In this document: in pieces, positions 49,951 through 61,948 of the stretch
Position numbering within the stretch: the first letter of the stretch is position 1
Layout of the letters: each line of letters starts with the position of its first letter
NCBI RefSeq assembly: GCF_019175385.1
Contig: NC_083338.1
Location: forward strand, 89,239,777-89,303,776
Direction: 5' to 3'
Source: Lycium barbarum
Taxonomy: Eukaryota; Streptophyta; Magnoliopsida; Solanales; Solanaceae
Length of the DNA stretch: 64,000 nt
Position numbers and translations under genes: made by a program
Notes under the pieces: generated by a model
What the model saw: only the letters and a program-made list of their open reading frames with translations
Databases searched by the model: none
What the model was told of the DNA's origin: nothing

Positions 49951-50109
49951 CTATGATTACACCGCGCCTAGATGGCCGGACATGTCACCGCTAATGCGGG
50001 CTGCTATGATTACACCGCGCCTTGATGGCCGGACATGTCACCGCTAATGCGAGCTGCTATGATTCCACCATGCCTAAATGGCTGGACATGTCACCGCTAA
50101 AGTGGGCTG
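49951..50109 (+). repeat. Three-unit, 53-bp minisatellite in the E6 LTR
   Basis: Units 49951-50003, 50004-50056 and 50057-50109, each with CTATGATTACACC, GGCCGGACATGTCACCGCTA and a final GCGGGCTG-like end. The first two differ at only a few bases, so the array is homogenised or recently expanded. Confidence 0.92.
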
Positions 50110-50789
50110 CTTATGATGGTTACCCGGACGCGGGTTAACGATGAGGATTATGATGTGATGAGATATGTACCATGACTCTATATGTGCTATGATAATGTAA
50201 ATATACGATATATGTATGAGATGTATCCACCTATGAAATTCATGCAAGTTATACCTTCCTCCTGTGGCTCATAATCCTTCTAATATGTTTATTTCATTCT
50301 TGTCTTACATACTCAATACGATGTTCATACTGACGTCCGTTTACTTTTGACGCTGTGTTCATGCCCACAGGTAGACAGGGAGGTGAGCTTAATCCAGACT
50401 CGTAGGAGCTGTTAGCTGTTTGAGAGCACTCCATTGTTCCGGAGGTGTTTGATCATTCTTTTGTGTATATATGCATATTTTGGGCACGACAGGGTCTTGT
50501 CCCGTCCATATGTCTAGTACTCTAGTAGAGGCTCGTAGATACGCAGTGTGGGTTATAGTGTCTCACGAGATTGCTATTATGTACGTATGTATATATATAT
50601 TATTTTGATGACCGAAAGGCTTATCTATATAAAAGCATTTATGTTGTCAAAAGAAAAATGATTTTCTCATGATTTTAGTATGAATTTGATAAAAGAACAT
50701 TTAACGAGCATGATGAGTAATAGCACGAGTGGTGCTCGGCGGTTAGCCTCGGGTGCCCGTCACGGCTCCTAGTCGGGTCGTGACAAAAG

Positions 50790-50801
50790 TGGTATCAGAG
50801 T
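50790..50801 (+). other. E6 primer binding site (tRNA-Met)
   Basis: TGGTATCAGAGT, one change from TGGTATCAGAGC, four bases after the LTR. The leader runs to the gag ATG at about 50993. Confidence 0.82.
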
Positions 50802-50992
50802 AGTTCAGTCCTAGGAAGTGTCTACGAGCCGTGTCAAGTAGAGTTTTTTTTATGGTGTGTTGCGCGCCACGCTACTAAACAGGAGGCTACAGGGCATTTA
50901 GGAAAGATGACCATCTTTCATCTTTAGAGATCGTGCGATAGAGCTGTGTTATAAGATTCTCCCCTCTTAATAGTGTGTTATGATTTCAGAAA

Positions 50993-52162
50993 TGCCGCCA
51001 AAAGGAAAAGCTACAGCCACCCAGAAGGGCAAGACTACGACAAAAAGGCGGGTGGAAAGAGAGCCTCCAATGATTGTAGAATAGGGTGAGTCACAAAATG
51101 AGGCCCTATCTAATACTTCCTCCACCCCGCCCAATGTAGAAGAACAAGGATGAGCTTCAGCTCCAGTTCCTCCGCCGGTTGCTTCGGGTCAACAAGTGAC
51201 AGAGGCCATTCATCTACTGATGCAGTTGGTTGCCGCCCAGGCACAGCAGCAAAATGTGAGTTCAGGTGATCGGGCAGCTAGTACCAGAGCCCGTAATTTT
51301 ATGAGTCTAAATCCTCCAGATTTTTTCGGGTCAAAGCCGGATGAAGGCCCGCAAGGTTTTATTGATGAGATGTTGAGGACATTGAAGATTATTCATGCCT
51401 CTGAAACTGAATCCGTGGAGTTAGCATCTTATAGACTCCGAGATGTGGCAGTATTGTGGTACAATAATTGGTTCGCATCAAGACAGGAAAATGCGCCTCC
51501 TCCCTTATGGCAAGAATTTGTAGATGCTTTCATCCGTCATTACTTGCCGCTTGAGGTCCGCCGAGCTAGAGCGGATAGGTTCTTAAACCTAAAGCAAGAA
51601 AGTATGAGTGCCCGGGAATATAGCCTTCAATTTAATTCGTTGGCCAGATATGCCCCGACTATGGTGGCCAATATGGGAGACAGGGTACATAGGTTTGTGA
51701 GTGGCTTAGGGCCACATTTATTTAAAGACTGCTTGACGGCTTCATTACAAGATGGGATGGATAGTTCCCGAATTCAAGCCCATGCTCAGAATTTAGAAGC
51801 ACAACGACATTCGCAAAGGGGTGATCGCGACATTGATAGAAGGCAAAGCAAGAGGGCCAGATCTATGGGGACAGGTAACGATTATAGAGAAGGATTGAGG
51901 CAGACTTGTTCCCGATATTCTGGCCAGTCAGTGACTAGTGCGCCCCCACGATTTGCAGATAGGATATTTGATCTCTCCTTTCCTTCAGGACATGGTCAGA
52001 GCTCGAGAGCTTCGGATTCCCAGTTTTGGGGGAGATTATAGCTAGAGGAGACCCCTAGTTCCACGATGTAGCCAGTGCAAAAAATTACACTCAAGGCCAT
52101 ATCGCTAGGGCACATATTCTTGCTATATTTGTGGACAGACTGGGCATTTGATGCGAGATTGT
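50993..52162 (+). pseudogene. gag: E6 gag
   Basis: MPPKGKATATQKGK starts at about 50993 and meets a TAG near 51080. The main gag domain is open at 51196-52041: NPPDFFGSKPDEGPQGFI, YRLRDVAVLWY, RHYLPLEVRRARADRF, then an Arg/Ser/Gln-rich linker. A TAG at about 52039 precedes the intact CCHC knuckle CYICGQTGHLMRDC at 52121-52162. Confidence 0.87.
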
Positions 52163-53044
52163 CCCTCAAGGTATGGTAGAGGTGGGGTTCAGCCTACAGG
52201 ATTAGCAGCGGGTTCATCTTCAGTGCGCCCGGTAGGGAAAACTCCCCAGATGTCAGCAGGTAGAGGTAGAGGCAGAGGGGGAGTATCTACTTTAGGTGCC
52301 ACTCAGCCCCGTGTGTATGCTTTAGCCAGACGACAGGATCTCGAGTCCTCTCCGGATGTGGTTACAGGTACATTATCCATATTTTCCCATGATGTGTATG
52401 CCTTGATAGATCCGGGTTCTACTTTCTCTTATATTACTCCATATGTTGCTGGTTATATTGGGGTGAAACCCGAGCCAATTAAACCTTTTGAGGTATCTAC
52501 TCCGGTTGGTGATCCCGTGATAGCTAGACAAGTGTATAAGAATTGAGTACTTGTGATATGCAATCGCCGGACCAAAGCTGATTTAATTGAGCTGGAAATG
52601 TTAGATTTTGATGTAATTATGGGTATGGATTGGCTGGCCTCATGTTACGCTAATGTCGATTGCCGAATGAAAATGGTGCGATTTCAATTTTCGGGAAAGC
52701 CCGTGCTTGAATGGAAGGGTAATACCGCATCTTCGAAAGGTAGATTTATTTCCTACCTTAAGGCAAGAAAGATGATAGCTAAAGGCTATATTTATCATCT
52801 AGTCCGAGTACATGACACCGAGGAAAAGTCACCAACTTTCCAATCTGTTCCGGTAGTGAATGAATTTCTGGATGTATTTCCTGATGAGCTTCCAGGTCTT
52901 CCTCCAGAAAGAGAGATTGACTTCGCTATTGATGTGTTGCCGGACACCAAGCCTATTTCTATTCCTCCCTATCGAATGGCTCCGACAGAATGGAAAGAAC
53001 TAAGGGCACAGTTGAAAGATTTGCTTGAGAAGGGGTTTATTTGA
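52163..53044 (+). pseudogene. pol: E6 protease and linker to RT
   Basis: Active site [12 protein letters not shown] (Asp near 52409) intact. TGA at about 52546 then the same frame resumes; [19 protein letters not shown] follows. The linker [16 protein letters not shown] and [10 protein letters not shown] ends at TGA 53042-53044, where an Arg codon is expected. Two stops only. Confidence 0.88.
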
Positions 53045-54277
53045 CCCAGTTCATCACCGTGGGGAGCACCAGTCTTGTTCGTGAGAAATAAAGACGGTTC
53101 CCTACGAATGTGCATTGATTATAGGCAATTGAACAAGGTGACAATAAAGAACAAATATCCTCTCCCAAGGATTGATGATTTGTTTGATCAACTACAGGGT
53201 GCCAAATGGTTTTCTAAGATAGACTTGAGGTCGGGTTATCATCAAGTGAGAATTAGAGAAGAAGATATTCCCAAAAAAGCTTTCCGAACAAGATATGGCC
53301 ATTATGAATTCCGGGTGATGTCGTTCGGGTTGACTAGCGCTCTTTCAGGCCACTCTTGGATTTATTCGTGATAGTATTCATTGACGATATTCTAGTATAC
53401 TCTCGCACAGAATCAGAACATGCAGATCATTTACGTATCGTTCTTTTAATTCTTTGAACCCGAGAATTATATGCAAAATTTTAAAAGTGCGAGTTTTGGC
53501 TGAATTCTGTAACATTTCTGGCCATGTGCTTTCAGATAATGGCATTCGAGTCGACACCCAAAAAATTGAAGTTGTGAAGACTTGGCCAAAGCCTACGATG
53601 CCTACAGAAGTCCGTAGTTTCCTGGGATTGGCAGGATACTACAGAAGATTCGTAGAGGGATTTTCCTCTATTTTCGCCCCATTGACGAAGCTAACCCAGA
53701 AGTCAGTTAAATTTCAATGGAATGATGCTTGTGAACGCAACTTCTAAGAATTGAAGGACAGACTAACCTTATCTCCAGTCTTAACACTTCCAAAGGGACC
53801 AAATGGTTATGTGGTGTATTGTGATGCTTCCGGTGTTGGTCTAGGATGTGTATTGATGCAGCATGGTAGGGTTATCGCTTATGCTTCGAGACAGCTACGG
53901 AAACATGAAAGGAACTACCCAACTCATGATCTTGAATTAGCTTCGGTCATTCATGCATTAAAAATATGGAGACATTACTTGTACGGTGTGCATGTCGATA
54001 GCTATACAGATCACAAGAGTCTTCAGTAGATCTTCAAACAAAAGGAGCTGAATCTGCGACAGAGGCGGTGGTTAGAATTATTAAAAGATTATGATGTGAA
54101 CATTTTATACCACCGCGGAAAGGAAAATTTAGTAGCCGATGCGCTTAGCCGCCGATCAATGGGCAGTTTATGTGAAGTCCCTCCGAAAAAGAAAGAGATG
54201 GTTCATGAGCTCCACCAACTAGCTAATCTTGGAGTACGTGTAATCAATGCGGGTAGTGAAGGGATTGGCATTAATGA
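53045..54277 (+). pseudogene. pol: E6 RT and RNase H
   Basis: RT is open from 53045 with [18 protein letters not shown] and [11 protein letters not shown] deletion of about 30 nt after LTSA (near 53342) removes the PAVFMDLMN segment and shifts the frame; FIDD is still encoded at 53377-53388. Further stops occur near 53456, 53745 and 54027. RNase H has [17 protein letters not shown] and SYTDHKSL. It ends in the integrase linker (GSEGIGIND) at the E7 insertion. Confidence 0.87.
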
Positions 54278-54811
54278 TGTCACGACCCGACTAGGGGGCC
54301 GCGACGAGCACCCGGTGCTAGCCCACCCAGGCACCCCCTTTACTTACACTTATGCTTACATTTAGGTGAGCCACATAATTAGACATACATTTCTGTTCAT
54401 TCGTTAAGCTAGTCCCATTTGGACAACAACACCTTTATATCATGATAGGCATTTATGTCATATCAATGTACATGGGCCGACAAGGCTAACAAAATGATAT
54501 ACAAAACATAGGCCGACAGGGCCGGACATATCTAACCATATACACGTGACTACGAGCCTCTAAGAAGAGTGTGACATAACACATGAGCGGGACAGGACCC
54601 CGCTAAGCCCATAATTATATACACAAAAGAATAAGTACCCAAAAGCTATGGCTCCGAAGGAAATGGAGCTCTGCTATGTAATCTCTTGAAAGAGCTACTA
54701 TGGATCAAGTCTGTCTACCTGTGCACCTGCGGGCATGACGCAGCGTCCACAAACAAAAGGATGTCAGTACGAAGAATGTACTGAGTATATAAAGCATGAT
54801 CACATCGATAT
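54278..54811 (-). repeat. E7 3' LTR, U5-side piece
   Basis: Starts TGTCACGACCCGACTAGGG. The stem-loop TCAGTAC(N7)GTACTGA is at 54764-54784. The last five bases, GATAT (54807-54811), are the target duplication of OG. Confidence 0.87.
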
Positions 54812-55922
54812 TGTTGACACCCAATTTTGGCCCTCCTTTTCCATTTAATTAATTTCACTATGCTTCTCAGTCCTGAAAATTTGCCAGAATGAGTTTGGAA
54901 TATTTTCATTAATTATTACGCTATTTTTCGAGATATATTTCTCTAAAGTTAAGAACATTCTTATTGTTTCTTAAAAATTACCAAACACCGTATTTTTAAT
55001 AATAAAAATTACTAAACATGATTCTCTACAATTAAATCACTCAAAAAATAGTGTTGATATTCCTATATCAATATTGGCGTTGGCATTTTTTCTTTAATCC
55101 TATTTATTACTATGTTGATCATCGTTTATTCTATTTTTAACTAAATACGTATATTAAATTACTTGTATTATAATTTTCATATGTACACATTTTTGAGAAT
55201 TAATTAGGACAAAGAAGCATATTTTAATTAGTTCAAAACGAAAAGGAATTAGGATGAGAAAATAATTCATCTACCTAAAATTTGGGCCAAATCCTATTAT
55301 TCCTATCCTACAAAATCTGTGGCCAAAAAACGTTCAGCCCAACACCAAAACGCCCTAGCCCAAAACCCCACCGACCCGGCCCAAACCCCTACAACTACAT
55401 CTACCCCAAGTCCCTAATCTATTGATTCAGCAACTAAACTGAATCATCTCTAACCAGACAATCCCCCTTCTCCTTCAACCAAACGACCCTCTCTCTCCCT
55501 TCCCCTTCAACCAGCGTGAACCCCGACGCCGCCATCCCACCCTGTCACGTCACTTCCATCACCTCGTCACCACCACCACGACCATCAGACTGCCAAAACC
55601 ACCTTCACTCTCTCTTGAATCGAAAAAGGGTAGCGAAATCTGTGGGTTTAGAACGTTCCATCGCCTCTACTGCTACCACATCTTTTGACTGACGCGGTGG
55701 CAGAAGGAACCAGTAAGGGGTCGTATCAACCTCTGTGGGGGAGAGGTGTAGTGAACCGTCGGTTCCAACTCCGACCTGATGGGTAATGGCTCGCCGACTG
55801 TTAAGACGCGCGAATCCACCAAATTCAGAGTCCCACGGAACCTCTGGATTTGAAAACCCATCTGAAAAGGTGAAAATCCGCCACTTTTCTTCATCATTTC
55901 ATCTTTTGAAATTTCAGAAATT

Positions 55923-55946
55923 CCCCCCCCCCCCCCCCCCCCCCCC
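55923..55946. repeat. Poly(C) run, 24 nt
   Basis: Pure C run in the U3 of OG, about 55 bp upstream of the TATA box. Length may be affected by sequencing error. Confidence 0.9.
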
Positions 55947-56000
55947 TTTTTCTTTATTTTTTGAATTTCGAATTCAAGCTGTTGAAACCCTCAGTGTTTG

Positions 56001-56010
56001 CCTATAAATA
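56001..56010 (+). promoter_or_regulatory. TATA box of OG
   Basis: CCTATAAATA followed about 30 bp later by GTTCTAGAGAGG, a plausible transcription start zone. Best-formed plant TATA box in the window. Confidence 0.6.
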
Positions 56011-59000
56011 CGGCCTTCTTGGGCTGTTCTAGAGAGGTTTGTTTTTAAGGCTGAAAACTCCCCTTTAAACAAAGCTTTCATTGAGAATATCTCATTCAAA
56101 GCTTCCATACTCAGAAAAATCTTCTTTTAACTTTGAGTTTCTTTTTGGCTGTCAAAATCTCTTTTCAAGTTCTCGGCTGAAACGACAAGCTTTTCAAGCG
56201 GATTCGGAGATTCGACAACTACAATAGCCTCAGTTCGCTGTCCCGGAGAAGGTCAGTAATCGACCTAAATTTCTTCTCATTTCAGTTCTTAGATAAATAT
56301 CTAGTTGCTTGGATGTTATCGTCGTTCATTTATTTTCTATTTTAAGTGTATAATTAGAACCTGTAAATCTTGTTTCCTTCTTTAGTTTTCTGTTTAAAGG
56401 GTGTTAGAATCTGCTTCTCGTTATTTTGATGAAAGATCAGTATGTAAAACTTAAAACAAAGGAATTACGACGTTTCTGAAGGAAACTACGGATTTGCACA
56501 AGTTTGAACTAATCCAAACTCGCTGACGTTGGAGTAACGTTATTGCTTGTAAATCTTTTACTTCATTGCTCAGAAGAGGTTATTGTTTTCCCTGCCAGCT
56601 CTACTCTTCGAAATTTGGAATTTTGAGTGTGTTGAGATGCAAGAATATGTCGCCAGTTATATTTTTTAGACATGTTGTAAATAGCCTAGTCTTCAAGTTC
56701 TTTTAAAGAAATAGAATGCTCGAATAAATTATCAAGAGACTCTGTCTTTCCTCTACTAGCAGACATCGTGCTCGTTAGATATTAAAACGTGAATGTGTGT
56801 TTTGTTTCGTGACCATGGAAAACCATGATTTAGCATATTATTTTACCATGTTTGTAGTTGAGGTCATAGTTTAGTTAATGAGATAATAGATTATTGCAGG
56901 TCCATAACGAGAAGAATATTTTGTGTGTATCCGTCATCTCTTTTCGTTGCCATGTCCATGAGACCTTTTTAACTTAAGATGACTCTTGTTTATTGATTTT
57001 CTGAAGTTTTTTCATAGTTAACTAAATATGCTATACGTTAGAAAGCTACATTTGTTCCGAAAAAGAAAGTTACTATTTTCTGGTCAAAAAGTTACTATTT
57101 TTGATTAGGGAAAAGGATACTATTTTGATTAAAAAAAAAAAACCTACTGTTTTGAGTAGGGAAAAGTTACTTGTCTTGAAAGGAAAATTTACCGATTCGT
57201 GAAAAATTAAATTCGTCAAATCTGTGTTTGACTTCATCGTTTGGGCTAATTTCTCTGTTTTGCGAGTTGCCCTCATTATGTGGCTAACTAAGTTAGTAAT
57301 CATCTTCGTCCTCGTCTTACATTTCATTTTTGGGTTATCAAACTAAAAAGAAAACGTAGTGATATTTCATATTTGTTTCGAATGTAATCTTCCTTTCTTG
57401 TCTTGGTTCTATTTATCTCAAATCTTTCCGTAATTAGAGTGATTTGGTTTGTTTTAATGTTAGGTTGCTAAGTTGGAAGTATTATTTTCCCCTTTGTCCT
57501 AGAATTTCATCTTTTGTTCTGTCATTCCAAGATTCATGTAGATTGTCTAGTTGCAATCGTATTAGAGTTAAGTAATTAGTTTAATTTCCCTTCATGTGTT
57601 AAGTGTGCTTGCTATTTGTCTCAGTTTAAGCTAGATCAGGTTCAATGTTTAAAAATGGAGATTAGTGTATGTGTTTAAAATTGTACACTGTTTTTGGTTG
57701 TTGCTCACTGCTGCTGCGTTTTTTTGGGGCCAAAAAGTTTCCATCATATTAGTTGCTGCCCACTGCCTTTGGTGACTTAACTGCCACATTAAGACACACT
57801 TTGTGCTCCATTTTTGTGTGAACTACTACATGTCGCTGCCATTTGTTGTTGTTGCACTTGAATGGTTTGGATGCTGCACTCGAATGTTAGTTTTCATTTG
57901 ATCTATTTGCTGTTGTGCTATTGATTAATTGCTACATATCAAGATAGTTATATTTTAGGTCAAGATCTGCTGAATTTTTGGGGCCATTTACACATCATTT
58001 TTCAGGCTCAAAGTGATGTAGTTTTGGCTGCACTGTTCAGTTGGTTATTAGTGCATTCTTGAGTCTAATCTTGGCAACTTTGAGGCCAATTGTGATTGCT
58101 TTTCCCAAGAGCAAAGAGTGCTAAGCTTCTTTTTTTTTTCTGAAAGTTCGAAATGTTGCTATGTTAACTACTACCTTATTTTGAAAAGAACAGACTGCTA
58201 TACTTGATATAAAGACACGCTGATTTGAACATGATACTATAGTTAGGCCGATGAAAAGTTGTTTAGCTTGAGGCCTCACTTTTAAAAGAACGGATTTCCA
58301 TACTTGATTGAAATTTACTGATTTGAACACTTAAAACTTGCATAAAAAGGGTGTGGGGCTGCTATACTCAAGTTCGGGTGCAATTAATGTGCTAAATTAT
58401 TTTTTTCCTTATATGTTATTTTTTCCTTACATTTGATTCTTTTATCTAGCTTTTAATAATTAAAGTTATATAGATTCCTTTTTCCTTGTTGAGAATTGTT
58501 TCTAATCCTTATTTGTTTTTTTTTCTTTTCATGAGGAACCTTGGGAGCATTTGGAGTTATGGCAACTCCGGATTTCCCCTATCAGAGAACCGCCAGTTGC
58601 AGGATTTAATTGCTCGTGTCTAGCGTCTCCGTCTCCCTTCCTCTCTTTAAATTTCGTGTATTCGTGCTATCATGTATATACATGTTTATATTCTCGACTA
58701 ACATTTTTTATGGATTGTATTTATAGCATATTTGTTTCTCGCTTGTCTATGAACTTATGGAAAAATAGTTAAGTATGATGGTAAATTCAGTCACTACTTT
58801 TCCTCTCCCCTTGGATAATTAATCTTTGCTTAGGCGCGTTAGAAATAATAATTGCCCTTTTTTTTCTCGTCTTTTGTTTGCCAGGTTAAAGTGATTTCCG
58901 ACTAAAGGAAATTAACCGAAAAAATAAAAATCTTTTAAATACCTTTAATTATTTTCTCATCACATGCATACGTATGTACGTTATATTATAAATACATATT

Positions 59001-59800
59001 TTTAGTATACATTATATACAACAATCACATTATACCTCATCTTCCAAAACATACATACATAACTCATTTGAAAACGATATATATTCCTAATACATATAAT
59101 TTTACATCTTGTATAAATTATACCAACATACTATTTTTATACATGCATATCATACCCGTACTATCTTATTTGTTTTTTATTTTTGTTATTTAATTCTCTT
59201 GGTCGTATTTTCATTATAGGTATACCTATAGTATTATCGTGTCATCATAATTATTTTTTAAGTGTTCACCTAGGATATACTATCACATGTAGATTATTTT
59301 CTTATAAATATATACATCTCCTTATTCTATATTATACAGGTTATTCTCATATAAAATAAATGTCATACATATTTTCCTCATGCAAACATTAGCATTAACT
59401 ACTTCCTTTATATATATGCATTTACTCACATAGTTACAATTACACTAAAAAACCCTCTTTTATGTAAATAGTTTTGAGAGAGTAGTTTTCTTTTTCCGCA
59501 ATTCTTTAAATAGGTGATAATAAATAATTAGATAATCCCCTCTAGTGTTAATTAAACTAAGCCTAAAGACTGTTCTCGGATAGGCTCTGAGTGATGCTTA
59601 ACACCTTCCCCTCGGGGTAAATAAAACCCTTACCTAGAATCTCACAGATTTCAAAGACTAAAAAATGGAGTTTACATTTTTCACAAATGGTTTCCTAATA
59701 TTCCCTAAAATTAGGTGGCGACTCTGAAATTTACAAAACCAGAGGAAACATAGTCATAAGTTGTGAACTAGTTTTAACCCGTTAAAAATAGGGCATGCCA

Positions 59801-60255
59801 GATATATAAGCATAATGAACAACATATGAAATAGCATAGGAGGGGGAGACAATAATATCATCATCATGACACTTACTTGCCTTTCATAGAAACTTTCCAT
59901 TTCTCATACGTATTTGTATACATACATCCTCATCCGTGTTCCATAATAGTACTCGTACCATATTTGTGCTCGTATTCGTATACATGCCCTTATTCGTATT
60001 CATATACGTAGTCTTATCACATTTAGATTCATATTATATATATACCACATACCCATATATATATACATAGCGTACCCGACCATAAGGTTAGGTGTTTCAT
60101 ACATACTTGGCCAACCAAGGCTCAAGGTTATATCTACCTTGCCCTACCAAGGCTTCAGGGTTATCCGTACCATCTGCAGATGTGTGGGTGCGTTACGTAA
60201 TCATATACATATATATATATATGTATATATATATATATGTATATATATAATATAC

Positions 60256-60287
<32 letters not shown>

Positions 60288-61744
60288 ATATATATAAACA
60301 TATACTCTACCCGGTACCATAGGCTCGGGGTTTCATTATAGCCCTTCATAGGCACACATACATCTAATAGCCCGTAGGAACCTTTAGCATCATTATTATT
60401 ATCATCATCATTACTATCATCATCATTATCGTTACGTCTATATTATAGGCTTACTCGTCATATGAGGAACGTAGTACAATCGTAGTACATATCAAGGATC
60501 GTGAGCTTACGAGCTCGGAAGATCAATCATTTGAAGATAACATACTCGTATAGAGGATTTAGAAACATGGCCAAAGAACCATGCCTTATGAAAGAAAGGT
60601 TAGCCTTACATACCTTTTCGTCGCACTATTCTACACTTGCGTGTTCCTTTCCAACGCTAGCGTTTCTAACTTCATTAAGGTCATACTATCATTAGAATCG
60701 ATAATTAGTACACATGGCTAAGGCTAGGAAAAATCGGACAGTATTTCCTTTATTGATACAATGTGTAATTCATGGTCCTTCAATGTCATTTATATCCCAT
60801 TCACATCACAATATAACAATAATCATGATTTGATTCCAATTAATCCTCTACATGGCAGTATTCATCATGCATGACCCATTTTATCATGTTCTTCTACACT
60901 CCAAGTATTCAACTCTCCAATACCTTAGACATCACATAAATATCATGAATCTTACCTTAGATATTGTAGGAACAAGCCTTAGTTGATAATACTCCACTTT
61001 GAGCAAAACCCTAGTTTTTCTCCATTGGGATTCCTTGACCTTTGATGGTTTCCTTACTCTTGATTCACTTGATTTATGTTGTTGATCACCAAATATACTT
61101 GAATTCTTGTGGAATATATGTAGAGATAGGTTTTATAGAGAAGGGTTGTGATGTAGAAGTGAAATAAAATAAGTCTTGGTCCTCTTATTTTATGACTTGA
61201 AAATCTGTGTTGAAGTGCACAGTGGTCGTAAACATGGTTTACGACCCGTCCTCCAGTTTACGGACCGTCCTTCGTGGTCGTCTTTAACCATTTTCAGAAC
61301 CAGAAACTTAGGCTGCTGCGTGGTGATTTACTACCATGGTTTACGGGCCGTAAATCACTTTACGGTCCGTATTCCAGGTCGTATTTTACCATTTGCTCGA
61401 CTGGCAGAAAGTTGCAGTTTTGCATGCGAATTTACGACCTGCCAGTTTACGGACCGTATACCATTTTACGGTCCGTATTACACTTTTAGGACCACTGGCC
61501 AGTTTGCAATGTTGCAATTTTTCTCATTTCTTAGACTTTTCATTATAATCACCCACACCCATTTACATGCATTGTTCATCCCATAGCTTGCCATATCTTA
61601 GCCAACTTTCTCGTCTTACATCGGATACCTTTGAAATCTCACCTAAGGTCATCACGTCATTTCTTGCTCATGAACATCCTACACTCGTACCCATCACTAG
61701 TTCATTCACTTGCATACCAACGGAAAATTTTCGGAGGTGTAACA
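59801..61744 (-). repeat. E7 3' LTR, U3-side piece
   Basis: Resumes the LTR after OG (repeating GATAT) and ends TCGGAGGTGTAACA. It includes AT-rich runs with GT interruptions (about 60200-60300), an ATC-type run (about 60390-60430) and a palindrome cluster (61222-61482). A frame at 61176-61586 on the plus strand is an accident of the cluster. Confidence 0.87.
61183..61482 (-). promoter_or_regulatory. Palindrome cluster of the E7 LTR, variant flanks
   Basis: TTTACGGGCCGTAAA (61340-61354) is a perfect palindrome. TTTACGGTCCGTATT, TTTACGGACCGTCC, TTTACGGACCGTATA and several ACGACC half-sites lie around it. The flanking bases are TTTA/TAAA where E5 and E6 have TTATA/TATAA. A TATA-like ATAAAATAAG on the minus strand lies near 61185-61195, about 30 bp downstream in sense. 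Confidence 0.55.
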
Positions 61745-61780
61745 TTCTTCCCCCCTTAAGAACATTCGTCCTCGAATGTT
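61745..61780 (-). other. E7 polypurine tract and adjacent hairpin
   Basis: Sense AAGGGGGGAAGAA lies beside the LTR. The hairpin AACATTCG, TCCT, CGAATGTT is at 61761-61780. This is the only family A copy in the window that retains its 3' end, so the hairpin is common to both families. Confidence 0.8.
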
Positions 61781-61948
61781 AAAGTCTTCGGGGGTTCTAT
61801 AAAAATTTCGCCAGAGTTTCCTTTATAATATGGCACTACCATCCTGCCACAACAACCCATAATATCGATGCCTCATAGGGCCACAACATAATAGAATAAA
61901 AATTTGGCCACACACGACCCAAAAGCATAAAAGGAAAGCATACATACC

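Larger units (their letters stand above)
48099..50785 (+). repeat. E6 5' LTR (2.7 kb)
   Basis: Starts TGTTACACTGCG and ends TAGTCGGGTCGTGACA. Palindrome cluster 48441-48664, TATA-like TTTAAATAAG at about 48689-48698, minisatellite 49951-50109 and stem-loop 50313-50333. Confidence 0.87.
48099..54277 (+). mobile_element. E6: chromovirus (family A) inserted in E5, cut by E7
   Basis: 5' LTR 48099-50785, primer site 50790-50801, gag, protease, RT and RNase H up to the linker before integrase, where E7 enters at 54278. The left flank is TAGCT in E5. The 3' half lies outside the window. Confidence 0.87.
54812..59800 (+). repeat. OG: giant solo LTR, 5.0 kb, probably Ogre/Tat type
   Basis: Starts TGTTGACACCCAATTTTGG and ends AAATAGGGCATGCCA, flanked on both sides by GATAT (54807-54811 and 59801-59805). 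There is one TG...CA unit, no second copy of its ends inside, no primer site and no coding domain; hence a solo LTR. A TATA box (CCTATAAATA) at 56001-56010 splits it into about 1.2 kb U3 and 3.8 kb R-U5. A GGTGGCGACTCTG motif is near the 3' end. Length and start resemble Ogre/Tat LTRs from memory; orientation is set by the TATA box. Short frames inside have no recognised product. Confidence 0.78.

Noticed and set aside
55673..56007. Possible host exon near the TATA box at 56001
   Set aside because: Both short frames lie inside OG, cross a poly(C) run and show no domain; the LTR explains the promoter.
54812..59800. OG as a complete two-LTR element or a DNA transposon
   Set aside because: No internal repeat of its ends, no primer site or coding domain; ends are TG...CA with a 5-bp duplication, and no terminal inverted repeats.
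61176..61586. 136-residue plus-strand frame
   Set aside because: It runs through the palindrome cluster of the E7 LTR; its Tyr/Gly/Arg pattern comes from the repeated ACGGACC motif.
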